From DATJHM01 sp035493895 (GTDB lineage Bacteria; Chloroflexota; Ktedonobacteria; Ktedonobacterales; Ktedonobacteraceae): a stretch of DNA of 30,201 nucleotides. The DNA is taken from contig DATJHM010000044.1 in NCBI GenBank assembly GCA_035493895.1, forward strand, positions 1-30,201, written 5' to 3'. The position numbers and the translations under genes were made by a program. Each line of letters begins with the position of its first letter. Position 1 is the stretch's first letter. The notes under the pieces are model-generated. The model was not told where the DNA came from, ran no database searches, and saw only the letters and a program-made list of their open reading frames with translations. This document shows, piece by piece, positions 1 through 8,502 of the stretch.

Positions 1-1
1 T

Positions 2-742
2 GAAAATCTCTACGGCAATAGCCATGCAGCGGTTACCACGCTGGACGATCCAGAACTGGTGAAACAAATAGACGATACAGAGGCCAACCCCCTCTTTCAA
101 TTTACGCCAGCACGTACCGATCAGAGTTACCAGGCGTATGAGGCGCAATGCCAGGTCGTGCCCTGGACGTACCTTGTGCTGCGGCCCGTCAATACCACAA
201 CGCAGGCGGCAACACAGCAAGACTTTTATCTCTTCCTGATCGCAGCCATCGTCACAGTCATCGCGGCTATTGTCGGTTTAGTGGTTGGACGTAGTATTAC
301 CAATCCTATCCTCAGATCTGTTTCATTGCTCATTCAAAGCAGCGATATGCTCAAAACGTTGGCAAATCGGGAGCGTGCGACCGCTGTTGAGCAAAAATGG
401 ATCGTTGATTCTGCGCAGACCGGGCTCAAATCAGTGCAATACTATGCCGAAGCCAGCAGTGTTGCATCGCACAAACTCGACGAAATGGGTCGGGAACTCT
501 TACAAAATCGGGAGCAAGATGCGCGCTTCGTAGGGCAGCGCCTGAGCGAGATCGTGACCACCGCAAATTATCTGGAAAAGGCGGCTTCTCATCAGGAACA
601 AAGCAGCAAGCGCTTATCAACGGCAATACGCATTACGACCCAGGTCACCAATCAACTTCTCGAAGGCGCTACCTCAGCCTCTGATGCCGCAGATCAGCTA
701 GAGGACGTGATCTCGCAGTTGCGCAAAGTAGTTGGAGAATAA
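2..742 (+). CDS. Membrane sensor protein, C-terminal part (TM + HAMP-like + coiled coil), 5' end outside window
   Basis: The reading frame is open from base 2, so the gene begins upstream of the window; an internal GTG at 59 is not needed as a start. The visible part has about 75 extracytoplasmic residues that would fit the end of a Cache-type sensor domain. These are followed by one strong transmembrane helix (FYLFLIAAIVTVIAAIVGLVVG), a HAMP-like start (GRSITNPI) and about 140 residues of helical, Glu/Gln/Ala-rich sequence. No histidine-kinase, GGDEF or methyl-accepting domain follows; the protein ends in VVGE. It lies 21 bp upstream of a sugar-binding lipoprotein and is probably co-transcribed with it, so the two may sense a sugar together (inference). 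The domain assignment is by eye only. Confidence 0.75.
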   Translation, partial: ENLYGNSHAAVTTLDDPELVKQIDDTEANPLFQFTPARTDQSYQAYEAQCQVVPWTYLVLRPVNTTTQAATQQDFYLFLIAAIVTVIAAIVGLVVGRSITNPILRSVSLLIQSSDMLKTLANRERATAVEQKWIVDSAQTGLKSVQYYAEASSVASHKLDEMGRELLQNREQDARFVGQRLSEIVTTANYLEKAASHQEQSSKRLSTAIRITTQVTNQLLEGATSASDAADQLEDVISQLRKVVGE

Positions 743-763
743 CAAACGTAAGTAAAAGGATAG

Positions 764-1918
764 ATGAACGTGAATAGTATGCATCGGTATCGGCGTTATC
801 CCATCTATCGGACCGTATTCATGAGCTTATGTCTTCTTATTAGCATAGTTCTGACGGCCTGCGATAGTAGTCCGAGTATGGGTGGTGCGCCAGCACCTGC
901 GGCCAATGGGGGAAAAGGATGTACGAAAGTCGGCATTCTGCTCCCCGAAACGACATCGTCAGTGAGGTGGGAGACCAATGATCATCCCGCGCTTGTGCAA
1001 GCCGTGAAGGCGGCGATTCCCAATGTTGAGATCGATTATAAGAATGGTCAGGATAACGAAATCACGCAGATTTCGCAGGCCGAGGCCGATCTGGCAAATG
1101 GCGATTGCATTCTGATTGTTGCGCCTCACGATAGCGTGACAGCTGCGGCTATCGTCACGAAGGCAAAGGCGCAAAACGTGCCAGTGATCGCCTATGATCG
1201 TCTGATTCAGTCGAAAGATCTCGACTACTATGTCTCCTTCAATAATTTGCGCGTAGGGCAATTGCAAGGCGAGTATATCGCGCAACATTACCAGGAATAC
1301 GCAAAGGACGGCTCGATCAATCTTGCCATTATCAGTGGCTCACAGACGGACAACAACGCGCTGCTCTTCAGCCAGGGAGCGCATGAAGCGCTTGATCCCC
1401 TCTTAGCCAACGGCACCCTTAAAAATATCGCGGAAACCTTTACGCCTGACTGGACAACGACGAATGCTCAGGCCGAGATGGAAGCCATGCTTGCCGAGCA
1501 ACAAAACAATATTCAAATAGCCTATGTCGCAAACGATGGTATGGCCAGTGGCGTGATCACAGCGCTGAAAACGGTGGGTCTGAATGGCAAAGTCCTGGTC
1601 ACCGGTCAGGATGCCACACTTGCAGGCATTCGTGCTATTCTCGCCGGTCAGCAAAACATGACCGTTTACAAGCCTACGACCTCTGAGGCTCAATCGACGG
1701 GAGCCCTGGTCAAAGCGCTTTATAGCGGAGCGGAGACGACGAATCTCACGCATAATCAGGTCACTACGACGTACGACGGTGCCGAAATTCCCTCTATTCT
1801 CGATGCGCCCATTAGTATCGATCGAGGCAATATCGCATCTACGGTTCTGGCCGATCATTATCTGGAGAAAAAAGATATCTGCGCGGGCTTCCCGGCAGGT
1901 ACCGCAGGCATCTGTTAA
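764..1918 (+). CDS. Xylose-type sugar-binding lipoprotein (periplasmic binding protein family)
   Basis: This is a 384-residue solute-binding protein with an N-terminal membrane segment and a lipobox (LTAC, Cys33), so it should be a lipid-anchored extracytoplasmic protein. The stretches YDRLIQSKDLDYYVSFNN and GQDATLAGIRAILAGQQ closely follow the pattern of XylF, the D-xylose binding protein. The ATG at 764 follows an AAAAGGA element by only 3 bases; a GTG at 770 would have better spacing. No permease or ATPase gene is adjacent. The neighbour is the HAMP sensor fragment upstream, so a role as a sensory binding protein is as likely as transport. The sugar is not known. Confidence 0.88.
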   Translation: MNVNSMHRYRRYPIYRTVFMSLCLLISIVLTACDSSPSMGGAPAPAANGGKGCTKVGILLPETTSSVRWETNDHPALVQAVKAAIPNVEIDYKNGQDNEITQISQAEADLANGDCILIVAPHDSVTAAAIVTKAKAQNVPVIAYDRLIQSKDLDYYVSFNNLRVGQLQGEYIAQHYQEYAKDGSINLAIISGSQTDNNALLFSQGAHEALDPLLANGTLKNIAETFTPDWTTTNAQAEMEAMLAEQQNNIQIAYVANDGMASGVITALKTVGLNGKVLVTGQDATLAGIRAILAGQQNMTVYKPTTSEAQSTGALVKALYSGAETTNLTHNQVTTTYDGAEIPSILDAPISIDRGNIASTVLADHYLEKKDICAGFPAGTAGIC

Positions 1919-1922
1919 CCAA

Positions 1923-2048
1923 GCCGGGCGCAGACCTGCCGCGCCTCTACAATTGGCAATAGGCAGATGGGGCATGATATTCGGGATTAGCGGGGGGGCT
2001 CGCGCGGATCGGCATAAAGCCCGATCCCTACCTCTGCCTTTCTTCGAG
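1923..2048. repeat. Interspersed hairpin repeat, copy 1
   Basis: Bases 2003-2048 match bases 18856-18901 at 45 of 46 positions. They contain a hairpin with the stem GGATCGG/CCGATCC (2006-2027) followed by CCTACCTC. Bases 1923-1950 resemble the reverse complement of the outer arm at 18778-18816 (GTAGAGGCGCGG...). The element sits between the sugar-binding gene and the MFS promoter and has no reading frame of its own. It may add a transcription stop for the upstream gene, but there is no proper T-tract. Confidence 0.8.
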
Positions 2049-2113
2049 GATTTGGCAACGGACGCAGGAAAAGGGCGATCCATGACAAATGGGTTGCTCT
2101 TTTTATTACCCCC

Positions 2114-2142
2114 TTGACATTTCATGACTTATAAGTCACAAT
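2114..2142 (+). promoter_or_regulatory. Sigma-70-like promoter of the MFS gene
   Basis: A perfect -35 box TTGACA (2114-2119) is followed after 17 bp by CACAAT (2137-2142), a 4 of 6 match to the -10 consensus. Transcription would start near 2149 and leave a leader of about 150 bases before the ATG at 2297. A palindrome fills the spacer. Confidence 0.55.
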
Positions 2143-2177
2143 AATAACTACGTAGTCATTTTATCACCTATACGTCA
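2125..2177. promoter_or_regulatory. Three tandem operator-like palindromes
   Basis: Site 1 (2125-2138) is the perfect palindrome TGACTTATAAGTCA, lying between the -35 and -10 boxes. Site 2 (2145-2158) is TAACTACGTAGTCA, which keeps the half-sites with one change. Site 3 (2164-2177) is TCACCTATACGTCA, matching site 1 at 11 of 14 positions. Centres are 20 and 19 bp apart, about two helical turns, so a dimeric repressor could bind all three on nearly the same DNA face. No regulator gene is adjacent. A MarR- or TetR-type repressor would be usual for such a pump (inference). Confidence 0.6.
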
Positions 2178-2196
2178 TGGGGTATTCGTGAGATGA

Positions 2197-2214
2197 TTGA
2201 TCAGGGCTGATCAA
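2197..2214. promoter_or_regulatory. Inverted repeat in the MFS leader
   Basis: TTGATCA and TGATCAA are separated by GGGC, giving a perfect 7-bp stem with a 4-base loop in the untranslated leader of the MFS gene. It could be another protein site or an RNA hairpin; nothing further in the sequence decides this. Confidence 0.4.
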
Positions 2215-2296
2215 CGTGTGTATCGCTATATCGCAAAGTACGGTATACCTTCGTATCCATTTTATTATAGACAACTAAGAACAAGGAAGGCATCTT

Positions 2297-4015
2297 ATGG
2301 CAACCACTCAAACAGAGCCGCGCAGGGAGGATGTGATTGCGGGGAATATTTCCGGTAAGCAAAACAGATCAGCCTCTGACTATACGCAGCGCGAGAAGCT
2401 CTTGACGATGTCAGGCGTACTGCTCGTCATGTTGCTCGCCTCGCTCGATCAGACCATTGTTGATACCGCGATGCCCCGTATCATCAGCGACCTGCAAGGT
2501 TTCAATTTGTATACCTGGGTAACCACGGCCTACCTGCTCACCTCGACAGTTATGGTACCCATTTATGGCAAGCTTTCGGACATTTTCGGGCGTAAACCGA
2601 TCTTCCTGGTTGGCGTCGTCCTCTTCTTGCTGGGTTCAGCAGCCTCGGGCGCTTCACAATCCATGATCCAACTTGTGGCGTTCCGCGCCTTTCAGGGTAT
2701 CGGAGCTGCGGCCCTGATGCCTATCGCAATGGCCGTGATTGGAGATATCTTCACGCCGCGAGAGCGGGGTCGCTGGCAGGGTGTCACGGGGGCCGTCTTC
2801 GGTCTCTCGTCAGTGCTTGGACCGGCAATTGGCGGTTGGATCACCGACAACTCATCCTGGCGCTGGATTTTTTACGTCAATATTCCAGTTGGCCTGCTGG
2901 CACTCCTGGTCCTGATCTTCTTGATGCCCTCGCTGCATAGCCAGCGAACGGGCAAAGCCATGATCGACTACGTAGGTGCGGTGCTGCTGATCATTGGAAC
3001 CGTACCGTTCCTGCTGGGCTTCACCTGGGCGGGTTCGCAATATGCGTGGCTCTCGCCACAAATCCTGAGCCTCTTCGCAGCTGCGCTGGTCTTCCTGACG
3101 GCATTCTTCCTCTATGAGAGACGCCTGGAGCGTAACGACGCGCAACCGATCATCGACCCGAGCCTGTTCAAGAATCGCATTTTCAGCGTTTCGATCATCA
3201 TAACCGCAATCACCGGTATGGGTATGTTCGGCTGCATCGTCTTCCTGCCCCTGTATTCGCAGGGCGTGCTCGGCATCTCCGCAACCAATTCGGGTCTACG
3301 CCTGATCCCCTTGATGGGCGGCCTCATTTTGAGCAGCATCATTTCCGGAATGCTCGTCTCGCGCTTTGGCAAATACAAATGGATTGCATTCACCGGCATG
3401 ATCATCACCGTTGGTGGTTCGCTACTTCTGCAACAGCTGAATGTCAACTCCACGACCATGGACCTGATCATCTCAATGATCGTACTCGGTCTGGGTCTGG
3501 GCTTCAGCATGTCGATCTATACAGTAATTGTACAAAACGCGCTGCCCCAGAAGATTGGACAGGCGACCTCGGGCCTGACATTTTTCCGCTCGATTGGCGG
3601 TACAGTGGCGGTGGCGGCGATGGGCTCGGTCCTGAACTCGTCGTATATTCCAGAGTTTCACAAAGCGCTGCCAGCGGCGGCAAAAGCGGCCCTGGGAAGT
3701 GCGATCAATACATTTGACGATCCGAACATCTTGCTCTCTGCCGACTCCCAGAGGAAGGTCCAGGCAGGTCTGGCGCAACAGTTTGGCGCATCCTGGCATC
3801 CCCTGTACAACCAGTTGACCGAGGCGATCAAAGTTGGTTTAACCAACGGCATTCACAACGTCTTCGTACTCAGCACAATCATCATGTGCTTCGCCTTTAT
3901 TGCGCTCTTCTTCTTGAAGGAGATCCCATTGAGTGGCGATAGAAAAAGCGCAATGCGCAACGAAGGGCTCGAAGATGCCGAATCGGCGATGGTCTCCATG
4001 GTCCCCTTCGAATAA
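2297..4015 (+). CDS. MFS drug efflux transporter, 14-TM DHA2 (EmrB/QacA) family
   Basis: The 572-residue protein is a multi-pass inner-membrane antiporter of the DHA2 type, expected to export drugs or other amphiphiles using the proton gradient. Visible family motifs are LDQTIVDTAMPRI in TM1, the motif-A loop GKLSDIFGRKP, and the antiporter motif-C region GLSSVLGPAIGGWIT. About 14 hydrophobic segments follow, with a soluble loop (about residues 455-505) before the last one. AAGGAAGG lies 6 bases before the ATG. The promoter with three palindromic sites indicates tight repression. The substrate cannot be read from the sequence. Confidence 0.93.
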   Translation: MATTQTEPRREDVIAGNISGKQNRSASDYTQREKLLTMSGVLLVMLLASLDQTIVDTAMPRIISDLQGFNLYTWVTTAYLLTSTVMVPIYGKLSDIFGRKPIFLVGVVLFLLGSAASGASQSMIQLVAFRAFQGIGAAALMPIAMAVIGDIFTPRERGRWQGVTGAVFGLSSVLGPAIGGWITDNSSWRWIFYVNIPVGLLALLVLIFLMPSLHSQRTGKAMIDYVGAVLLIIGTVPFLLGFTWAGSQYAWLSPQILSLFAAALVFLTAFFLYERRLERNDAQPIIDPSLFKNRIFSVSIIITAITGMGMFGCIVFLPLYSQGVLGISATNSGLRLIPLMGGLILSSIISGMLVSRFGKYKWIAFTGMIITVGGSLLLQQLNVNSTTMDLIISMIVLGLGLGFSMSIYTVIVQNALPQKIGQATSGLTFFRSIGGTVAVAAMGSVLNSSYIPEFHKALPAAAKAALGSAINTFDDPNILLSADSQRKVQAGLAQQFGASWHPLYNQLTEAIKVGLTNGIHNVFVLSTIIMCFAFIALFFLKEIPLSGDRKSAMRNEGLEDAESAMVSMVPFE

Positions 4016-4038
4016 ACAGCATTTGTCACCCCTCACGA

Positions 4039-4073
4039 AGAAGAGAAGACCTGTACGAACAGTCTTCTCTTCT
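4039..4073. terminator. Bidirectional hairpin between convergent genes
   Basis: A 12-bp stem (GAAGAGAAGAC core at 4040-4050 with GTCTTCTCTTC at 4062-4072) lies between the ends of the MFS gene (+) and the ketosynthase-like gene (-). The T-rich right arm supports termination of rightward transcription and the A-rich left arm of leftward transcription. Confidence 0.6.
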
Positions 4074-4084
4074 CCACGAAGAGG

Positions 4085-5131
4085 CTAGCGTCGAAAGAGC
4101 AAAGCAGTTTGATGATAGCCTACCCCGACCGCAGCAAGCACCAGATACTCGGACATAATCGTCGGATAGTGATAAGCCAGCGTCACAGGATAAGAGGCCA
4201 CCGTCAGATTGCCGAACTGCTCCAGCGTATTGAAATATTCTTTGGGCTGAATATGCTCCGCCCAATGGTCCATAAGGACGCGTGAGGCCTGGTGAGTGAT
4301 CAGAGCGACATCGTTCCCGGTCAGACCATGCCGTTTCAACAAAGCATTCACCATATCGGGTATGCCTTGCATAGCAGATACCTGAAAGGAATGGACGCCC
4401 TCGTCCTCCGTAATTTTATAAGTCGGCTGAAAACTATCGCGAGCCTGCATCGTCATTGCGCCATACTGATTGCTGAGAGTTTGCGTCGCATAGTCCAGCA
4501 GCACAAAATCGGCACCATCGCTCACAACCGCGGCCCCTGCGCCATCGCCTACGCTGAGCGCATGGCCCTGCGTATAATCCATAAATTTCGTCCAGTTCGT
4601 GCCGCAAACAACCAGCGCGCGCCTGCTAGATCCTGCGATAATCGCATTGCATGCTTCCATTACCCCCAATAAAAAAGTACTAAACTCATTATTGATGGGG
4701 ATAACCAGAGCATACTCAGAGAGCCCCAGCCATCGATGCACCATATAGAGACTATTCGGAGTATAAAACTCTGGTACCGAAGCATAGCCATAGAGCCGAT
4801 CAATATCCTTAGGCTCCATGTTTGCGCGATGGATCGCTTGAGACGCAGCGATAATCATCAATGTTTCAAGCAGCTCACCGTCTTTCAGATAGCGTCGATC
4901 CTTCATCCCGGTAAAGAGATCCGCCTCCGCAAAACCCTGTGCATTTTTATCTTTTATAATCTGCTCAAAAATGGGATCGTCATTGTGGCGAACGTTGGGT
5001 GGTACGCTATATCCTGCGCTCTTGATCCCCACACGTTTCGGCTGGCTACGCAGCAATTCATACGATCGCTGCCATAAAGATTGGTGGTTTTTAAATAAGC
5101 CCATCTCGCTCAGGTATTCATCTTTCGCCAT
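4085..5131 (-). CDS. Ketosynthase III (FabH)-like protein without the catalytic cysteine
   Basis: The 348-residue protein has the thiolase fold pattern of 3-oxoacyl-ACP synthase III. Alignment by eye places the catalytic His in LITHQAS (His280), the Asn in FGNLTVASYP (Asn308), the glycine motif SVGDGAGAAVV (193-203), and a C-terminal GVGYHQTALLF corresponding to GGGFTWGSAL of E. coli FabH. The nucleophilic Cys of FabH (AAACAGF) aligns with Phe150 in PINNEFSTF; the spacing to the following ALVV is exactly conserved, so the loss looks genuine. It may be an acyltransferase or a non-condensing partner rather than a FabH enzyme. It lies 122 bp downstream of the ThDP enzyme gene in the same direction. 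Its ATG has no clear ribosome binding site. Confidence 0.85.
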   Translation of the reverse strand: MAKDEYLSEMGLFKNHQSLWQRSYELLRSQPKRVGIKSAGYSVPPNVRHNDDPIFEQIIKDKNAQGFAEADLFTGMKDRRYLKDGELLETLMIIAASQAIHRANMEPKDIDRLYGYASVPEFYTPNSLYMVHRWLGLSEYALVIPINNEFSTFLLGVMEACNAIIAGSSRRALVVCGTNWTKFMDYTQGHALSVGDGAGAAVVSDGADFVLLDYATQTLSNQYGAMTMQARDSFQPTYKITEDEGVHSFQVSAMQGIPDMVNALLKRHGLTGNDVALITHQASRVLMDHWAEHIQPKEYFNTLEQFGNLTVASYPVTLAYHYPTIMSEYLVLAAVGVGYHQTALLFRR

Positions 5132-5253
5132 TTACAGGAGCACTCAACAAACCACATGTGTGCATGGCACATAAGAAAGCTTACGCATGACATAGTCGCT
5201 CAACGCACACTGATTTGCACATGGCAGTGCGCCTTTCTTGTCTACGTTTTCGG

Positions 5254-6987
5254 CTACTTTCCAAAGAAAGCTTTGAGTGTATTTGCCCTCTGTAGCAATG
5301 AGCGAGGTACTTCCTCAAGGTCTACGATTACATCGAGCACGCAGGGAGCCTGCAAGGCAAGAGCCGCCTGTAAGCTCTCTTCAAATGCAGCGAGATCGTG
5401 CACCTTGAAAACGTGCGCCCCCAGGCCACGTGCAATGGCACTGACATCTAAGGGCTGACGGAAGACGGTCAGATATGACTTGCCAGAGAGCAGAGATTCG
5501 CCGTTATAGACCATACCGTGCCCACCATTATTGAGGACGACCCAGATGACAGGGACGTCATAATCTACGGCCGTATGGACCTCCATACCGTTCATCGCAA
5601 ATGCACCATCGCCAAGCAAGGCGACGACAGGGGACGCAGGAGAGGCGATTTTGCCTCCAATAGCGGCGGCAACCGAATATCCCATCGAGGCAACATTCGT
5701 AGCGAAAAACACCGTGCCCGTCTGGCGAGCTTCATAGAACTGACCGCCCCACGAGAGACAGTTTCCATTATCGACAAACAACAATGTATCGTCCGGCAAC
5801 ACATCATTCATCTTCGCGACCACCGCCTGCGGCTTGAGCAGTTTGCTCTCACCCTGAAGAGCTTCCGCCTGATAGTAGCGAGGTGTCTTTGCCCGCATCT
5901 GTTCCCAGAGGTGAAACCTTTCGCGCGGTGCGTCCGGGGCTAATGAAGTCAACCGATCGGCAAGTGCTTCGAGGATAGAATTGGCATCGCCGAGGATGCT
6001 ATGATTGATGGGATAAATATTGCCAATCATCTGTGGATCGATATCGATTTGCACAATAATGCGATCTCTGGGTGCCAGACGTCGATCCCAGCCGTTCGTC
6101 TGAAATTCGCCCAGGCTCGTCCCCACAATGACCAGCACATCCACCTCTTCAGAGCAGAGACACGCTTCCGCCAGAGGATGGCCGCCGAAGCCAAAGACGC
6201 CCAGAGAAAGAGGATGGCGTTCGGGAAAAGCACTTTTCCCTTTGAGAGTGGTCGCGACAGGGCTATGTAAAGTATCGGCGACACGTTGTAATGATTTCCA
6301 GGCCCCCGAGAGATTGATCCCGTGTCCAACCAGAAGCGCAGGCATTCTGGCCCCCTGGAGCACCTTAGCCACCTGCTCGATAGCTTCCGCATCGCCAGCG
6401 GGCACGACATGCGAGCGATAGGCAGAAATAGGCCGCTCCATTGCCGCCGCGGGCTGTTTGACCACATCAGCGGGAAGATTGAGGTGAACGGCCCCGGTGC
6501 GCCCGGTCAGCGCAGAACGGAGCATACGCCGGATCATATGCGGCATTTGCGCCCCACTCTGAAGCATCAGAGACAGCTTTGTGACAGCGCGATACGCATC
6601 AACAATATCGACATTCCAATTGCCACTGCTGCTATCCTGCAAGCCCCCCATCCCAAAGACACTGGTAGAGACCTGAGCCGTCAATGCCAGTACGGGAATC
6701 GAATCGCTATGGGCGCTGGCAACCCCTGTCAGGGCATTTGTCGCCCCTGGTCCACTTGTTGCACAACAGACACCCAGCCCGCGTCGTACGCGGGCATACC
6801 CCTCGCTCATGAACGCAGCGCCCTCTTCATGCTTGGCTAGCATGGGTTGAATACGTTGTCTGTTATCCAGAGCCTCAAATAAAGGGACCAGAGGTCCCCC
6901 GGGAACGCCGAAAATATGAGTAACGCCCTCCTCTTCCAGAGCTTGTAGCAAGACATGAATCGCGGGTAGTGATTCCTGTGCTTCCAT
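5254..6987 (-). CDS. Acetolactate synthase-like thiamine diphosphate enzyme
   Basis: The 577-residue protein has the three-domain layout of ThDP enzymes of the acetolactate synthase group. The N-terminal domain has GVPGG, the activating Glu in KHEEGAAFM (Glu54) and SGPGATNALTG. The C-terminal domain has the metal/ThDP motif from GDGAF (459) to NN (486-487). These enzymes decarboxylate a 2-keto acid and couple the product to an acceptor. The usual AHAS motif with FQE is changed to LQDSSS, and no regulatory-subunit gene (ilvN) is nearby, so a non-housekeeping acyloin- or keto-acid-using enzyme is likely (inference). The frame is open to 7044, but GAAAGG 11 bases before the ATG at 6987 favours this start. 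Confidence 0.88.
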   Translation of the reverse strand: MEAQESLPAIHVLLQALEEEGVTHIFGVPGGPLVPLFEALDNRQRIQPMLAKHEEGAAFMSEGYARVRRGLGVCCATSGPGATNALTGVASAHSDSIPVLALTAQVSTSVFGMGGLQDSSSGNWNVDIVDAYRAVTKLSLMLQSGAQMPHMIRRMLRSALTGRTGAVHLNLPADVVKQPAAAMERPISAYRSHVVPAGDAEAIEQVAKVLQGARMPALLVGHGINLSGAWKSLQRVADTLHSPVATTLKGKSAFPERHPLSLGVFGFGGHPLAEACLCSEEVDVLVIVGTSLGEFQTNGWDRRLAPRDRIIVQIDIDPQMIGNIYPINHSILGDANSILEALADRLTSLAPDAPRERFHLWEQMRAKTPRYYQAEALQGESKLLKPQAVVAKMNDVLPDDTLLFVDNGNCLSWGGQFYEARQTGTVFFATNVASMGYSVAAAIGGKIASPASPVVALLGDGAFAMNGMEVHTAVDYDVPVIWVVLNNGGHGMVYNGESLLSGKSYLTVFRQPLDVSAIARGLGAHVFKVHDLAAFEESLQAALALQAPCVLDVIVDLEEVPRSLLQRANTLKAFFGK

Positions 6988-7201
6988 TTTAAATGAAACC
7001 TTTCTCAAAATAATAGAATAGCAAAAAAGAGCGCAAAAGCACACAATAGCAAACCAAAAGTCCCATTGAAAGAGAGCTTCATCTTCTTCATGTGACGAGC
7101 GGAAGGCACAAGTTAAGAGAGATAGGAGTCAATGCATCTCCTTAATTGTAGTACTAATAAAATGGTCATCCCCCAGGATCTCCTAAAAGAGTAAGATATT
7201 C

Positions 7202-7230
7202 TTGATCCGTTTATAACACTTTATTAAAAT
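7202..7230 (+). promoter_or_regulatory. Promoter of the prephenate dehydratase gene
   Basis: TTGATC (7202-7207), a 17-bp spacer and TAAAAT (7225-7230) form a good sigma-70-like promoter. It would start transcription near 7237, about 90 bases before the ATG at 7327. The rest of the 339-bp divergent gap (6988-7326) is AT-rich; no clear operator was recognised. Confidence 0.5.
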
Positions 7231-7326
7231 ACTGTCTAGCCCATCCCCAATGTACCTAAATGTTAGAATACAAATAGTCCCAAACGCGTTAAAAAATTGT
7301 TTGTTTCGTCTATGGAGAAAAGTGCC

Positions 7327-8208
7327 ATGATATCATCGCTGCCTGAACACCGTTCCACGCATGAAAACGCTCGTTCTACGCACAACACATGCACTATCGC
7401 CTTTCAGGGAGAGCCTGGTGGTTTTGGCTATGAAGCCGCCCGAACGTACTTCCAGCATACGCATCCTAGCCTGAGTGCGTACTATAGTTTCGCCGATGTT
7501 TTTCAGGCCACCAGTACTATTGGCGTCGACTACGGAGTTGTGCCCATAGAGAATTCGCAGAGCGGAAACATCACCGATGTATACGACCTGTTGCTCGAGC
7601 ACAACCTTTTTGTGATTGGTGAGATCAACTCGCCGATCAATCAACATCTCCTCTGTTTACCCGGACAACAGCTCACCGACATTAAACGGGTTGTCTCACA
7701 TCCGCAGGCACTGGCGCAGTCCGACGTATTTCTGCGGAAATTGGGGGTAGAGACAGTGAGTGCTTACAATACAGCGGGAAGTGCAAAAAAGATCCAGGAG
7801 GAGGGGCTGCGGGGAGTTGCAGCCGTTGCCAGTATAGCCGCAGCCGACCTGTACAGCTTAGAAGTCCTGGCCGAGAACATCCAGACAGTCAAAGAGAACT
7901 ACACGCGCTTCATCGTCCTGAGTCGTCAGCCAGTTCTCCGCGATGAGGGGCCGACAAAGACCATGCTTGCGTTAACCCTCAGCAACCAGCCTGGCGTGCT
8001 CTATAGCTGTCTTGGAGTGTTGGCATCGCATCAGATCAACCTGCTCAAATTAACATCGCGCCCATTGCAGCAGCGTCCCTGGGAATATGTCTTTTATCTC
8101 GATATTGAAGGGCATCACGAGGATACGAAGATACACAACGCGCTTACCGAACTGGCCACATATACCACGCATTACAGGATGCTTGGTTCATTTGCACGAA
8201 AAGCATGA
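7327..8208 (+). CDS. pheA: Prephenate dehydratase with ACT domain
   Basis: This enzyme converts prephenate to phenylpyruvate in phenylalanine synthesis. The 293-residue protein has the family motifs IAFQGEPGGFGYEAA (24-37), PIENSQSG (73-80), SHPQAL (124-129) and the TRF motif in NYTRFIVL (191-198). An ACT regulatory domain follows from about residue 210, with LTSRP in place of the usual ESRP phenylalanine-binding motif. The start at 7327 is chosen because GGAGA ends 8 bases before it; a TTG at 7297 and an ATG at 7312 are also in frame. It is monofunctional, with no chorismate mutase domain. It is divergent from the ThDP enzyme gene, whose substrate could be its product. Confidence 0.95.
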   Translation: MISSLPEHRSTHENARSTHNTCTIAFQGEPGGFGYEAARTYFQHTHPSLSAYYSFADVFQATSTIGVDYGVVPIENSQSGNITDVYDLLLEHNLFVIGEINSPINQHLLCLPGQQLTDIKRVVSHPQALAQSDVFLRKLGVETVSAYNTAGSAKKIQEEGLRGVAAVASIAAADLYSLEVLAENIQTVKENYTRFIVLSRQPVLRDEGPTKTMLALTLSNQPGVLYSCLGVLASHQINLLKLTSRPLQQRPWEYVFYLDIEGHHEDTKIHNALTELATYTTHYRMLGSFARKA

Positions 8209-8392
8209 AAGAAGAGGAGGAAAGACGTAAAAAGCGGCAAGTTAGCGTACCGTCACCTATAACTTCATCAATTCGCGTATTACTTTCTGGCTACTGGTGT
8301 TTTAGTGTTTTTTGCCTCTATTAGCCGTTAAACCGCGTAAATTGATGGTGAAAATATGCTTCTCAAGCATGTGTCGCTTAATGGGTAATACG

Positions 8393-8421
8393 TTGTTTGA
8401 TTGATCTAAATATGGTACATT
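8393..8421 (+). promoter_or_regulatory. Possible promoter of the DUF4388-like/HAMP pair
   Basis: TTGTTT (8393-8398) and TACATT (8416-8421) are 17 bp apart, about 80 bases before the TTG start at 8503. Each box is only a partial match. A short hairpin ATGCTT/AAGCAT lies at 8356-8370. Confidence 0.35.
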
Positions 8422-8502
8422 CAACGGTATACCAAAGGTGCTTATGACGTAGCACAGCATGAAATTTAATCACATCCTTATTCATTTATTAGGAGAAAGG
8501 AA

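Noticed and set aside
1403..2125. Minus-strand frame of 240 codons
   Set aside because: It is antisense to the sugar-binding protein and runs through repeat copy 1; no start signal or family pattern.
5254..6987. Housekeeping acetolactate synthase IlvB
   Set aside because: No ilvN or ilvC beside it, the FQE-type motif is altered, and the neighbours are a ketosynthase-like gene and prephenate dehydratase; the call was kept general.
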